From assembly GCF_020278625.1 (NCBI RefSeq), contig NZ_JADAKK010000007.1, forward strand, positions 1-11,898: a stretch of DNA of 11,898 nt. The letters run 5' to 3'. The notes under the pieces were generated by a model. It made no database searches, was not told the DNA's origin, and saw only the letters and a list, made by a program, of their open reading frames with translations. Made by a program: the position numbers and the translations under genes. The stretch comes from Wolbachia endosymbiont of Mansonella ozzardi. Lineage in GTDB: Bacteria; Pseudomonadota; Alphaproteobacteria; Rickettsiales; Anaplasmataceae. Positions 1 through 7,616 of the stretch are shown here, piece by piece; positions within the stretch are counted from its first letter, which is position 1; each line of letters opens with the position of its first letter.

Positions 1-78
1 TATAGACTGGAGCTAAATAATAGCTTCAATACTATGATAAGGAAACCGGAGGAACTTGTTAAGCAAATTTTGCTTTAA
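1..78 (+). CDS. Possible C-terminal end of an upstream gene (cut by window edge)
   Basis: Frame 1 is open from the first base to a TAA at 76-78, giving 25 residues that include RKPEELVKQILL; the other two forward frames close within the first 15 bases. The charged helical look suggests a real C-terminus, but so short a stretch is weak evidence and I do not recognise the family. The last ~23 bases lie inside a dispersed repeat copy (56-105), so the final residues and stop may come from the repeat rather than from the ancestral gene. Confidence 0.35.
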   Translation, partial: YRLELNNSFNTMIRKPEELVKQILL

Positions 79-105
79 TTCGTTTCTATAGCTACTTGAG
101 TGACA
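56..105 (+). repeat. Dispersed ~50-nt repeat, copy A (inverted relative to copy B)
   Basis: Positions 56-89 match the reverse complement of 3571-3604 at 30 of 34 positions. The similarity continues to 105 against 3556-3570 with three mismatches and one single-base gap. Conserved cores are AAATTTTGC and CGTTTCTAT, then CTACTTG and TGACA. No coding potential is shared between the copies. Short intergenic repeats are common in Wolbachia; whether this belongs to a named family cannot be decided here. Confidence 0.7.
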
Positions 106-175
106 CAGTAGGTTATTTAGAGAATTTTACAAAAATCCATTTTTAGTTTACACTACAATTTTAAACCTATAACTT

Positions 176-1690
176 ATGCGCAATAGGCTTATAATCAAAT
201 CTTTTTCGGTGCTGTGTATCCTCCTATTCGCCTTATACGTAATACTGCCGAATTTCTTTGATAATAAGCTTCTTGTTTCAAAAAAGAGAATAAACCTAGG
301 GCTTGACCTGAAAGGTGGGTCATCTCTGCTTCTTAATGTAGATTTGGATTCCTATTTCAAAGAAAAATTGAGTATGCTAGCCGATGAAATAAAAGAAAGC
401 CTACTAGCAAAAAACATTGAATCCAGAATACGAATCGATAAACAAGCAATTATGACATTGAATAATACTGATGACTATAAGAAAGTTTCAACGCTAGTTC
501 ATAAAATAAACCCAAATTTAGAGCTAAATAGGAAAGATGCCTCGATTTTCATTTCATATAAGCCTCACTATAAGAATTCTCTAATCAACAAAGTAGTTTC
601 AGAGTCGATAAATAACGTCCAAAGACGCCTGGATAAGCTTGGTACAAGGGAAGTAAGCGTACAAAAACAAGGGCAAAACAAGATATTAGTTCAAGTACCT
701 GGAGTAGAAGACACTGAACAAATAAAATCTCTGCTTGGCAAAACTGCTAAGCTAGCTTTTCACTTGGCAAACACTAATGTGGCTAAAATGCAGAATTTAG
801 ACCACGAAACTACCGTCATGCTCAAGGATTCTTTAGGCAACTCCTATCCAATATTCCGCAAGGTCGAAATAGGTGGTGATTCGCTGGTTAACGCGTCAGT
901 TAGATTCAGTTCGCTTGGAAAATCCACAGTACATTTTAAACTCGACAGCATAGCAAGTAAGAGATTTGCAAAAATCACTAAAGAAAACGTGGGAAAGCCC
1001 TTTGTAATTGTTCTTGATAACACAGTTCTAACTGTGCCAACAATACGCGAACCAATTCTAAATGGAGAGGGAGAAATTAGTGGTAATTTCACTGAAAAAC
1101 AAGCAAGTGAGCTTGCAATACTTCTAAAATCTGGCGCATTGCCAGCACCACTTAAAATAATAGAAGAGAAAAATATCGGTCCAAGTCTTGGAGAAGAGTC
1201 AATAAAAGCAGGAGAAATAGCAGCGATGACCTCTATCGTAGCTGTTGCTTTATTTATAATTATTATTTACGGCAAGTTAGGCCTATTAGCCTCTGTTGCA
1301 CTGCTTTTTAATGTAATTTCTATACTATTAATTCTTACCCTACTTGAGGCAACTCTGACCTTACCTGGAATTGCCGGCATTGCGCTAACTGTTGGTATGT
1401 CGGTCGATGCAAATGTCTTGATATTCGAACGCATTCGCGAAGAAATGAAATCAGGAAAAAGAACAGTTCGTGCCATTGAAGAGGGTTTTAAAAACGCAAT
1501 AAAGACAATCCTCGATTCAAATCTTACCACATTAATTGCCGCAGGAATAATGTTTGCCGTTGGCAGCGGAGCAATCAGAGGTTTCTCTGTTACTTTATCA
1601 ATAGGAATTTTATGCTCGATGTTCTCTGCAATCACAGTCACAAAACTTCTAATAGAGTTATGTGTAGATCCGAAAAAGTTGGTCCTTTAA
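176..1690 (+). CDS. secD: Protein translocase subunit SecD
   Basis: Inner-membrane subunit of the SecDF complex, which uses the proton gradient to help pull preproteins through SecYEG. After an N-terminal membrane segment (about residues 8-28) comes LGLDLKGG at 41-48, matching the family LGLDLxGG signature. The periplasmic P1 region includes NNVQRRLDKLG (146-156) and LVQVPGVED (171-179). The C-terminal half has about five membrane segments, with GMSVDANVLIFERIREE at 407-423, the hallmark RND-type transmembrane motif. At 504 residues it is shorter than the ~615 of E. coli SecD, mainly in the periplasmic part. The ATG at 176 fits the hydrophobic N-terminus; no clear Shine-Dalgarno sequence precedes it. 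secF is not in the window. Confidence 0.96.
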   Translation: MRNRLIIKSFSVLCILLFALYVILPNFFDNKLLVSKKRINLGLDLKGGSSLLLNVDLDSYFKEKLSMLADEIKESLLAKNIESRIRIDKQAIMTLNNTDDYKKVSTLVHKINPNLELNRKDASIFISYKPHYKNSLINKVVSESINNVQRRLDKLGTREVSVQKQGQNKILVQVPGVEDTEQIKSLLGKTAKLAFHLANTNVAKMQNLDHETTVMLKDSLGNSYPIFRKVEIGGDSLVNASVRFSSLGKSTVHFKLDSIASKRFAKITKENVGKPFVIVLDNTVLTVPTIREPILNGEGEISGNFTEKQASELAILLKSGALPAPLKIIEEKNIGPSLGEESIKAGEIAAMTSIVAVALFIIIIYGKLGLLASVALLFNVISILLILTLLEATLTLPGIAGIALTVGMSVDANVLIFERIREEMKSGKRTVRAIEEGFKNAIKTILDSNLTTLIAAGIMFAVGSGAIRGFSVTLSIGILCSMFSAITVTKLLIELCVDPKKLVL

Positions 1691-1697
1691 GTTACTA

Positions 1698-1726
1698 ATT
1701 ACAAAACAACGAAATTGTTGTATAAT
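1698..1726 (+). promoter_or_regulatory. Candidate promoter for the symporter gene (and possibly pyrE)
   Basis: ATTACA at 1698-1703 (4 of 6 with TTGACA) is followed after 17 bases by a perfect TATAAT at 1721-1726. This predicts transcription from about 1733 and a leader under 20 nt. A 5-bp inverted repeat (ACAAC 1706-1710, GTTGT 1717-1721) lies in the spacer, with a short T-run at 1730-1735, so a weak secD terminator is an alternative reading. Confidence 0.45.
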
Positions 1727-1749
1727 GCCATTTTTAAGTTTTATTTCTA

Positions 1750-2934
1750 ATGCATAGGTTTGCGATACTCTTTTTTATACTGCTTGCAATAGTTGCGTAC
1801 TATTTAAACAATAAAGTCGTATTTGAAGTAGCAAAGCTATTTAGTGACATATTTATTAGCTTGCTTAAATTGATCAGTTTACCTTTGGTTTTTCTATCCA
1901 TAGTGTCTACAATTTCAGGACTTAAAGACTTGATTAAAATTAAAACTTTACTTAAGAAAACGCTGTTCTATACGCTGCTTACAACCATTATAGCTGCGTT
2001 TGTTGCACTATCTTTTTATTTACTTATGGATCCAGTGAGAAAAAATTTCACAAGTAACACGATAGAAAGCGTAAGTAACAGCAATTACAACTACTTTTCA
2101 TACTTGAAATCACTCATTCCTTCAAATTTTGTGCAAGTCTTTCTTGAGAATAACGTTATTGGCAGCATATTGATCGCTTTTTTAATAGGTGGAGCTATTA
2201 TTTCACTATCAAGAGAAAAACAGGATATACTACACCAGGTGTTTTCTGCACTTTTTGATGTGTTACTTAAAATTGCTCAAGGGCTACTGAAGTTCATTCC
2301 GCTTGCTGTGTGGTCCTTTATCACGTGTTTTTTGCACGAGCTAAAAGGTGTCAGCGAGTTTTATAGTCTTTCGTGGTATTTTGCCTGCGTAATGTCTGCG
2401 AATTTCGTGCAAGCATTTCTAGTTTTACCGCTACTTATGTGGTATAAAGGCATATCACCAATTCAGACGCTGAGGGGAGTTATGCCTGCGCTCACACTTG
2501 CGTTTTTTTCTAAATCATCCAGTGCAACATTGCCAACAACCATAGACTGTGTGCAAAATAAGTTAAAAGTGCCAAAGAAGTTATCATCCTTTATTTTACC
2601 AATATGCACAACAACCAATATGAACGCATGTGCTGCGTTTATTTTGATTACAGTAATGTTTGTTGCGGAGATGAATGGGTACACATTTTCCTTAAGCGAA
2701 ATGTTTATATGGATTTTTTTAGCTACAGGAGCTGCAATTGGCAACGCTGGAGTAGCAATGGGATGCTATTTTATGGCAACTAGTTATCTTGTATCGATGA
2801 ACGTTCCTTTGCATATTATGGGACTGATTTTGCCTATTTACACGATCATCGATATGTGTGAAACTGCAATAAATGTGTGGTCTGATGTTTGCGTAACTCA
2901 AATAATCAATAAAGAATGCAAGGGTGAAACTTAA
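1750..2934 (+). CDS. DAACS/SDF-family sodium or proton:(amino/dicarboxylic acid) symporter
   Basis: Secondary transporter of the glutamate/aspartate/dicarboxylate symporter fold, 394 residues, full length and strongly hydrophobic. Family landmarks are present: a serine-rich HP1 tip SSSATLP (256-262), NMNA (290-293) where the family has NMDGT, a small-residue HP2 loop GNAGVAMG (331-338), and DMCETAINVWSD (368-379) where GltPh has DMGRTMVNVTGD. Known work on GltPh gives the arginine of that motif as the ligand of the substrate side-chain carboxylate; here it is Glu371. The Asp of NMDGT is Asn. The TM8 Asn375 and Asp379 are kept. Substrate is therefore uncertain and may not be glutamate or aspartate. 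The ATG at 1750 lacks an obvious ribosome binding site. The stop lies three bases before the pyrE ATG, suggesting co-transcription. Confidence 0.9.
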   Translation: MHRFAILFFILLAIVAYYLNNKVVFEVAKLFSDIFISLLKLISLPLVFLSIVSTISGLKDLIKIKTLLKKTLFYTLLTTIIAAFVALSFYLLMDPVRKNFTSNTIESVSNSNYNYFSYLKSLIPSNFVQVFLENNVIGSILIAFLIGGAIISLSREKQDILHQVFSALFDVLLKIAQGLLKFIPLAVWSFITCFLHELKGVSEFYSLSWYFACVMSANFVQAFLVLPLLMWYKGISPIQTLRGVMPALTLAFFSKSSSATLPTTIDCVQNKLKVPKKLSSFILPICTTTNMNACAAFILITVMFVAEMNGYTFSLSEMFIWIFLATGAAIGNAGVAMGCYFMATSYLVSMNVPLHIMGLILPIYTIIDMCETAINVWSDVCVTQIINKECKGET

Positions 2935-2937
2935 AAA

Positions 2938-3543
2938 ATGATGTTATACAAAGGTGATTCAATAATGAAGGAATTTGAGGAAGCTGGAGCGATTTTGCAC
3001 GGGCATTTTGTCCTTTCATCAGGACTGCATAGTGATACATATATACAATGCTCTAAGATTTTTGAAAATCCAAGTAGAGCCATGAAAGTTTGCGAGCTAT
3101 TAGCAAACAAGATAAGAAAAGAGCTAAGTAGTTCAATAGACTTAATACTATCTCCTGCAATTGGTGGAATAATCTTGGGTTATGAGATTGGCAGGCAGCT
3201 TGGAACCAGGACAATGTTTTGCGAGCGCGTTAATAGCAAGTTTGAATTACGCCGCGGATTTGAGATCAAAAAGGGTGAAAAAACATTACTGATTGAAGAT
3301 GTGATAACCACGGGCAAATCTTCACTAGAAGCAGTGGAATGTGCAAAAGGGAATGGGGGCAAAGTCGTTGCTGAAGCTGCTCTAATCAGGAGGAATAGTG
3401 AAGCAAAATTGCCTTTTCCTGTTATATCTTTGCTTGAGCTTAGCATTGAAAACTACAGTGAAGCGGATCTCCCTGAAGAATTGAGAAAACTGCCTGTAAC
3501 CAAGCCAGGGAGCCGGGAATATCTAAGTAATTGTGCAAAGTAG
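2938..3543 (+). CDS. pyrE: Orotate phosphoribosyltransferase
   Basis: Converts orotate and PRPP to orotidine 5'-monophosphate in de novo pyrimidine synthesis (cytosol). The type I PRPP-binding motif is LLIEDVITTGKS (117-128). GHFVLSSGLHS (22-32) matches the alphaproteobacterial N-terminal signature. At 201 residues it is of normal size. Two starts compete. ATG 2938 has AGGGTG at 2921-2926, 11 bases upstream. ATG 2965 has AGGTG at 2952-2956, 8 bases upstream, and would give 192 residues. I keep 2938 because the residues SIMKEF just before the common core appear to align with related proteins. It follows the symporter by 3 nt, so the two are probably one transcript despite unrelated functions. 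Confidence 0.95.
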   Translation: MMLYKGDSIMKEFEEAGAILHGHFVLSSGLHSDTYIQCSKIFENPSRAMKVCELLANKIRKELSSSIDLILSPAIGGIILGYEIGRQLGTRTMFCERVNSKFELRRGFEIKKGEKTLLIEDVITTGKSSLEAVECAKGNGGKVVAEAALIRRNSEAKLPFPVISLLELSIENYSEADLPEELRKLPVTKPGSREYLSNCAK

Positions 3544-3555
3544 TTCTATTTTTAA

Positions 3556-3604
3556 TGTCATCCAAGTAGAATAGAAACGGATTAATGCAAAATTTACTTG
3601 ACAA
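3556..3604 (-). repeat. Dispersed ~50-nt repeat, copy B
   Basis: Inverted partner of the copy at 56-105. It begins 13 nt after the pyrE stop. Together the two copies bracket secD, the symporter and pyrE in opposite orientation. The copy also contains a TTGACA at 3598-3603, but no well-spaced -10 box follows. Confidence 0.7.
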
Positions 3605-4103
3605 CCTTCGTAGTCCTTTTACCATATTATCATTGGTGTTTTAGGCCAAAATTTATCTTTAATCTTTATATTAAGTAACAAAAGCGCAGTATAAAAGAAG
3701 GCTTGTTATGTTTTATTTTTGCAGCAAGGGCACTGCACGTTTTTATAAATTTTTGTCTACATTAGCTGGACCTTACTTACTAAGCGGTATAAGAGAAAAC
3801 CGGACGCCAAGTTTTTGAGAGAATAGTAAACAACTCACATTGTGAAGTTTCTTTTGTCTTTTTTAATTAGCTAAAATTTTAACTAATCTCATTTTTTTTC
3901 ATAAAAAAATGCTCAACAGGTTTTGACATTTCCCTTATCATAAAACTATAGGTATTTATAATCCCAAGTTCAGCTACTTGTCAAGCGTATAGAGCATTAA
4001 CGCCAAGTTCTTAAATAGGTATTAACTAGGCCTTTTTTTATTTGGTAAATTTCTTAAATATAAAGGTTATACTAACTTTCGTTATCGGAGAGTCAAAAAA
4101 TGA

Positions 4104-4133
4104 TTGTGTAAGAGAACTAATAACATGTATAAT
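4104..4133 (+). promoter_or_regulatory. Candidate pdxJ promoter
   Basis: A perfect TATAAT at 4128-4133 lies 18 bases after a weak -35 (TTGTGT, 4104-4109, 3 of 6). Predicted start is near 4140, about 19 nt before the pdxJ ATG and upstream of its GAGG ribosome binding site at 4149-4152. Confidence 0.45.
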
Positions 4134-4158
4134 TTATAAACAACCTTTGAGGTGGATT

Positions 4159-4866
4159 ATGAAACTAGGCGTTAACATCGATCACGTTGCAACCCTTCGC
4201 AACGCACGCAGAACTCCTTACCCAGATCCATTAAAAGCAGCAGAAATAGCTATTGATGCAGGAGCAGATTTTATCACCGTACACTTACGAGAAGACAGAA
4301 GACATATTAAAGATGAAGATGTGTTCAACCTGAAAAAAAACATCGAAACTGAGCTAAATCTTGAAATTGTAGCTACAGAGGAAATGCTTGGAATAACTAA
4401 AGAGGTAAAACCCTATTCGATTAATATAGTACCAGAAAAAAGAGAGGAATTAACAACAGAAGGTGGCTTGGATATAATCAACATGTACAGTAAACTCTCT
4501 AGTATAATAGAGGGGATGAATAGCATCGGTATAAAGGTTTCACTGTTTATCAATCCAAATATCAATCAACTAAAGTATCTTGAGAAGCTAGAAAGAAAGC
4601 CTGACATAATAGAAATTCATACAGGAGATTACTGCAATAATCCATCAGAGGAAAAATTACAATCAATTACTAATGCTGCAGAATATATCAATAAATTAGG
4701 AATAGAATGCCACGCAGGACATGGCATAACCTATACACACGCTAAAAGAATAAAAGAGACGCCTCACATCTCAGCTCTCAATATAGGCCACTCCTTAATC
4801 AGCGAAGCTATATTTTACGGCTTACACAGCGTAGTAAAAACAATGAAAACGATAATCTCTAACTAA
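4159..4866 (+). CDS. pdxJ: Pyridoxine 5'-phosphate synthase
   Basis: Final ring-closing step of the DXP-dependent vitamin B6 pathway, condensing 3-amino-1-hydroxyacetone phosphate with 1-deoxyxylulose 5-phosphate to give pyridoxine 5'-phosphate. 235 residues, a TIM barrel, near the usual 240. [14 protein letters not shown] (4-17) is the family N-terminus. Catalytic residues corresponding to E. coli His45, Glu72 and His193 appear as His42 (HLRED), Glu69 (NLE) and His188 (HAGHG). [14 protein letters not shown] (92-105) is also conserved. I chose ATG 4159 because it has GAGG six bases upstream and matches the family start; the frame stays open to a TTG at 4042 but that extension is unlike the family. 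The last 8 nt overlap the end of the convergent HU-like gene. Confidence 0.97.
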   Translation: MKLGVNIDHVATLRNARRTPYPDPLKAAEIAIDAGADFITVHLREDRRHIKDEDVFNLKKNIETELNLEIVATEEMLGITKEVKPYSINIVPEKREELTTEGGLDIINMYSKLSSIIEGMNSIGIKVSLFINPNINQLKYLEKLERKPDIIEIHTGDYCNNPSEEKLQSITNAAEYINKLGIECHAGHGITYTHAKRIKETPHISALNIGHSLISEAIFYGLHSVVKTMKTIISN

Positions 4867-5170
4867 CTACTGCTTTTTCCTTTTCATTCAAAACAATTAA
4901 AAGAGTCTTGCTTGCTTTAAATTTCACTCTTGTCTTTTTAGGGACAGTCATGATTTCACCACTCTGAGGATTACGACATTGTTTCTCCCGACTTATAGCA
5001 GTAGAGAATGTACCTACTCCATGCAGGCGTATTTCACCTTCCCTATCTAGCCCATCTTTTATTATTTTTATAAACGTATCATAAATCTTACCCAAGTCAG
5101 ATTTCGTTATATTTATATTCTGACAAGAACAATCCTCTTTTAATTGTTTTACTATATCTTTTTTACTCAT
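4859..5170 (-). CDS. HU/IHF-family DNA-binding protein
   Basis: Small dimeric nucleoid protein that bends DNA, 103 residues, slightly longer than the usual 90-99. The helical N-terminal half is followed by the beta-arm signature: GVGTF (51-55) and RNPQSGE (66-72), where the Pro of the RNP motif is the residue that intercalates into DNA in this family. The tail is [16 protein letters not shown] and IHF subunits cannot be separated with confidence from sequence alone. The ATG at 5170 has AAGGT five bases upstream (5176-5180). The gene converges on pdxJ with an 8-nt overlap of coding ends, leaving no room for a separate terminator. Confidence 0.92.
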   Translation of the reverse strand: MSKKDIVKQLKEDCSCQNINITKSDLGKIYDTFIKIIKDGLDREGEIRLHGVGTFSTAISREKQCRNPQSGEIMTVPKKTRVKFKASKTLLIVLNEKEKAVVS

Positions 5171-5203
5171 AAATTACCTTAATATTGAAAAATTCACACA
5201 AAC

Positions 5204-5231
5204 AGCATATTACGTTCATATCAATAGTCAA
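5204..5231 (-). promoter_or_regulatory. Candidate promoter of the HU-like gene
   Basis: Reading the minus strand, TTGACT (5226-5231, 5 of 6) is followed after 16 bases by TATGCT (5204-5209, 4 of 6). Predicted start is near 5197, giving a leader of about 27 nt that contains the AAGGT ribosome binding site. The rest of the 5171-5313 gap is AT-rich and shows nothing else I can support. Confidence 0.45.
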
Positions 5232-5313
5232 CCAAATTTATCGCGAAAATAGAATATATCATACACTTTTTTTAATATTTACATAACGTTTAACAAAAAG
5301 CACAAAAAAATGA

Positions 5314-5760
5314 TTATCTTTTAGAAAATTGATATTTCGCTCGAGCTCCACGTTGACCATATTTTTTACGCTCCTTAACACACGAATTTCGTGTTAAGTA
5401 TCCCCCCTTACGCAGTATAGAATATAAGTCTTGGCTTATTTTACTTAAAGCCCTGCTTATTCCATGAGCTAAGGCACCTGCTTGACCAGACAGCCCACCA
5501 CCCTTCACCGCAGCAAATACGTCATACTTATCAAGCATAGATGTTACAATAAGAGGCATTTTTATCATCTGACACACTGATTCCCTTTTAAAGTAACCCA
5601 GTAGTTTGTCTTTCTGATTAACAATAAACTTCCCGTTCCCTGGCTTTATCCATACTTTCGCTGCAGATTCCTTCCTTCGGCCTGTAGAATATAAACGACC
5701 TAGCGAATCAATTACTGGTTTAGTTATTTTTTCTGATTGATTTGTTACAGAATTTTCCAT
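5314..5760 (-). CDS. rpsI: 30S ribosomal protein S9
   Basis: Small-subunit protein whose C-terminal tail reaches the P-site tRNA. 148 residues, with an N-terminal extension of roughly 20 residues relative to the ~130-residue E. coli protein, then GRRKESAAKVW (27-37), GGGLSGQAGA, and the diagnostic basic tail ending QFSKR. It follows rplM by 10 nt; the GGAG at 5766-5769 (minus strand) is a good ribosome binding site five bases before the ATG. rplM-rpsI is a classic conserved operon. Confidence 0.98.
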   Translation of the reverse strand: MENSVTNQSEKITKPVIDSLGRLYSTGRRKESAAKVWIKPGNGKFIVNQKDKLLGYFKRESVCQMIKMPLIVTSMLDKYDVFAAVKGGGLSGQAGALAHGISRALSKISQDLYSILRKGGYLTRNSCVKERKKYGQRGARAKYQFSKR

Positions 5761-5770
5761 TTTTACTCCA

Positions 5771-6232
5771 TTATTTTTTATTTTTGCGATTTAAAGAAGC
5801 AAAATCTACCTTTTCAGGTTGCTGCCCTTGATGCTTATGCTCTGGACCAGAATAAACATATAAATTTCCAAAACGTTTACGTGCCATAGGGCCACCATTA
5901 AGCATTCTTTTTATTGCCATTTCTATTACACGCTCAGGAAACTTACCATTTAAAATATTATCTGGAGTAGCTTTTTTCAAACCACCAGGGTAACCTGTAT
6001 GCTTATAGTAAATTTTCTCCTTAAGTTTCTTTCCAGTAAAATGCACCTTTTCTGCGTTAACGATAATTACATTATCACCACAATCCATATGAGGTGTATA
6101 CTCAGGTTTATGTTTTCCACACAATAGCGTTGCTACAAATGCTGCAAGTCTCCCTACTACTAACCCTTCTGCATCTATGACAAACCATTTTTTATCGATT
6201 TGCTTTTCTTTTAAGAAAAAAGTTTTCATCAT
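5771..6232 (-). CDS. rplM: 50S ribosomal protein L13
   Basis: Early-assembling large-subunit protein. 153 residues versus about 142 in E. coli. Family features: [16 protein letters not shown] near the N-terminus (15-30), [15 protein letters not shown] (39-53), [12 protein letters not shown] (75-86), and the C-terminal [11 protein letters not shown]. Two tandem ATG codons (6230-6232 and 6227-6229) could both start translation, and neither has a clear Shine-Dalgarno. It is the first gene of the rplM-rpsI pair and diverges from tolC across a short intergenic region. Confidence 0.98.
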   Translation of the reverse strand: MMKTFFLKEKQIDKKWFVIDAEGLVVGRLAAFVATLLCGKHKPEYTPHMDCGDNVIIVNAEKVHFTGKKLKEKIYYKHTGYPGGLKKATPDNILNGKFPERVIEMAIKRMLNGGPMARKRFGNLYVYSGPEHKHQGQQPEKVDFASLNRKNKK

Positions 6233-6255
6233 CTAAAATTATACAATAGTAAGTT

Positions 6256-6285
6256 ATGATACACTTAATTCCTAAATAGTGTCAA
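6256..6285 (-). promoter_or_regulatory. rplM-rpsI promoter
   Basis: On the minus strand a perfect TTGACA (6280-6285) is followed after 18 bases by TATCAT (6256-6261, 5 of 6). Predicted start is near 6249, about 17-20 nt before the rplM ATG. This is the strongest sigma-70-type promoter I see in the window, as expected for a ribosomal protein operon. Confidence 0.65.
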
Positions 6286-6361
6286 CAGCATTAGTCATTG
6301 ATTATTAAAGCAATTTATGCTAATAACTTACCTGTGTGCGACCAATGTATATAGGAGCAGA

Positions 6362-7597
6362 ATGTTTCGGTTGATTATTACACTTGCAATCATTTTTAGT
6401 GCTACAAATTGTTACGCAATCGACCTTGAAGAAGTTATAAATAAGGCTATTAAAAATAGTTCAAAACTAAAATCTCAGCTCTACCAATACAAAAGTGCAG
6501 AAAAACAGCTAAAATCCTCCGGGTTGGCTGGATTTTTACCTGAGGTTAATTTACAATACAACTTTAATAGCAATTTCGATCTATATGATAGCCAACATGG
6601 GATACCTGGAAAACGTCTTACATTGAATCAGAGAATAATAGACGGTGGTGGTACTTTTGCCACATTCAGCCGATCAAGTCACTTTCTCAGGGCAGAAAAG
6701 ATGCGGTTTCAACAGTTAAAGCAAGAAATTGCGCTCAACGCCGTGAAGGTATACGTTGACGTTCTACTCAGGACAGAAATATTAAAATTGAGAGAGCACA
6801 AAGAACGAGTTTCTTTGGAGCACTTGTCAGCAATGAAAAAACGCCTTTCTCTTGGAGAGGTTACCAACGCTGAAGTTTCATTAGCAAAAGCAAAATTTTC
6901 ATCTTCAGTGTCAGAAAGAGTTGATGCTGAAGGTAAATTAAAATTGGCAAACATTTCTTACTTTCACTTAATTGGTGAGGATCCTGATGAACTTTCAGAA
7001 GCTAATGATAAGTTACCTTCCGTTCCCAAGCTAAATGAGTGCTTACAATTAGCAAAAACCAACAATCTATCTTTAAAAGCAGCGATTTATCAAAAAAGAG
7101 CAGCTAAAATGGAAGTGATTGCTGAAACTTCTAAGTGGTTACCCTCTTTGAATCTCAGTACAAGTAAAAGCTTTAAAGAAGGCTTTAGCCTTGATACGCT
7201 TCTAGACAACGTCAATATTGTTTTCACTCTCGATATTCCAATTTTTAAAAGAGGAACCAATGCTTTTGGTATCAGCAAAGCTAAAATGGATGCAAAAAAG
7301 TCCACTTATGATTATTATGAAACAGCGAAAAATATAGAAAAAGAGGTTGTGAATGCTTGGAACAACGTTCTGACAGCAAAGGCTGTTATCAAAGCAAGTC
7401 AAGAGGCCGAAAAAGCAGCAGCTCTAGCGTTGGAAGGAGTTGAGCAAGAGGTTAACTCAAATTTGAAAAGTACAACTGAACTTTTGGATACCGAAGATGC
7501 GCTATTCAAAGCACGTTCGGACTTGGTTGAAGCAAAAAGCAATTATGTAATTAGTGTTTATAATTTGCTTTTTATAATAAATAGTATAGATCTCTAA
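6362..7597 (+). CDS. tolC: TolC-family outer membrane efflux/secretion protein
   Basis: Trimeric outer-membrane channel that partners with type I secretion or RND pumps. The start at ATG 6362 is chosen because AGGAG (6353-6357) lies four bases upstream and because it exposes a signal peptide of about 20 residues ending CYA before IDLEEVI. The open frame extends back to 6317, adding 15 residues that would bury the signal. The mature protein (411 residues with signal) is mostly long amphipathic helices in two similar halves, typical of outer membrane efflux protein repeats. Examples are EVINKAIKNSSKLKSQ near the N-terminus, the LGEVTNAEVSLAKAKF helix mid-protein, and a second set ending with STTELLDTEDALFKARSD. 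No adjacent ABC transporter or adaptor gene is present. Confidence 0.93.
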   Translation: MFRLIITLAIIFSATNCYAIDLEEVINKAIKNSSKLKSQLYQYKSAEKQLKSSGLAGFLPEVNLQYNFNSNFDLYDSQHGIPGKRLTLNQRIIDGGGTFATFSRSSHFLRAEKMRFQQLKQEIALNAVKVYVDVLLRTEILKLREHKERVSLEHLSAMKKRLSLGEVTNAEVSLAKAKFSSSVSERVDAEGKLKLANISYFHLIGEDPDELSEANDKLPSVPKLNECLQLAKTNNLSLKAAIYQKRAAKMEVIAETSKWLPSLNLSTSKSFKEGFSLDTLLDNVNIVFTLDIPIFKRGTNAFGISKAKMDAKKSTYDYYETAKNIEKEVVNAWNNVLTAKAVIKASQEAEKAAALALEGVEQEVNSNLKSTTELLDTEDALFKARSDLVEAKSNYVISVYNLLFIINSIDL

Positions 7598-7616
7598 ATT
7601 TAATGGTATTAGCGTT

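Larger units (their letters stand above)
3544..4158. other. Gene-poor gap between pyrE and pdxJ
   Basis: No convincing gene here. It contains repeat copy B (3556-3604), a 36-codon open frame at 3708-3818 preceded by GAAGG, and a 16-nt near-direct repeat beginning ACGCCAAGTT (3804-3819 and 4000-4015, 13 of 16 identical). A TTGACA at 3923-3928 and a TATAAT at 3957-3962 are too far apart (28 bases) to form one promoter. The 36-codon frame has no recognisable similarity and ends inside one of the ACGCCAAGTT repeats, so I do not call it a gene. Confidence 0.6.

Noticed and set aside
844..1641. Two minus-strand open frames (844-1092 and 1267-1641) inside secD
   Set aside because: Both are shadows of the conserved SecD frame, with no ribosome binding site or family similarity.
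3708..3818. 36-codon open frame with GAAGG upstream
   Set aside because: Too short, no recognisable motif, and it runs into a repeated motif; recorded in the gap entry rather than as a gene.
3923..3962. TTGACA and TATAAT as one promoter
   Set aside because: The spacing is 28 bases, well outside the 15-19 range; a nearer TATAAT at 4128-4133 suits pdxJ better.
4042..4158. 39-residue N-terminal extension of PdxJ from TTG 4042
   Set aside because: The extension does not resemble the family; ATG 4159 has a good ribosome binding site and begins exactly at the PdxJ N-terminal signature.
6317..6361. Upstream ATG for tolC at 6317
   Set aside because: It would put 15 residues before the signal peptide; the AGGAG lies just upstream of ATG 6362 instead.
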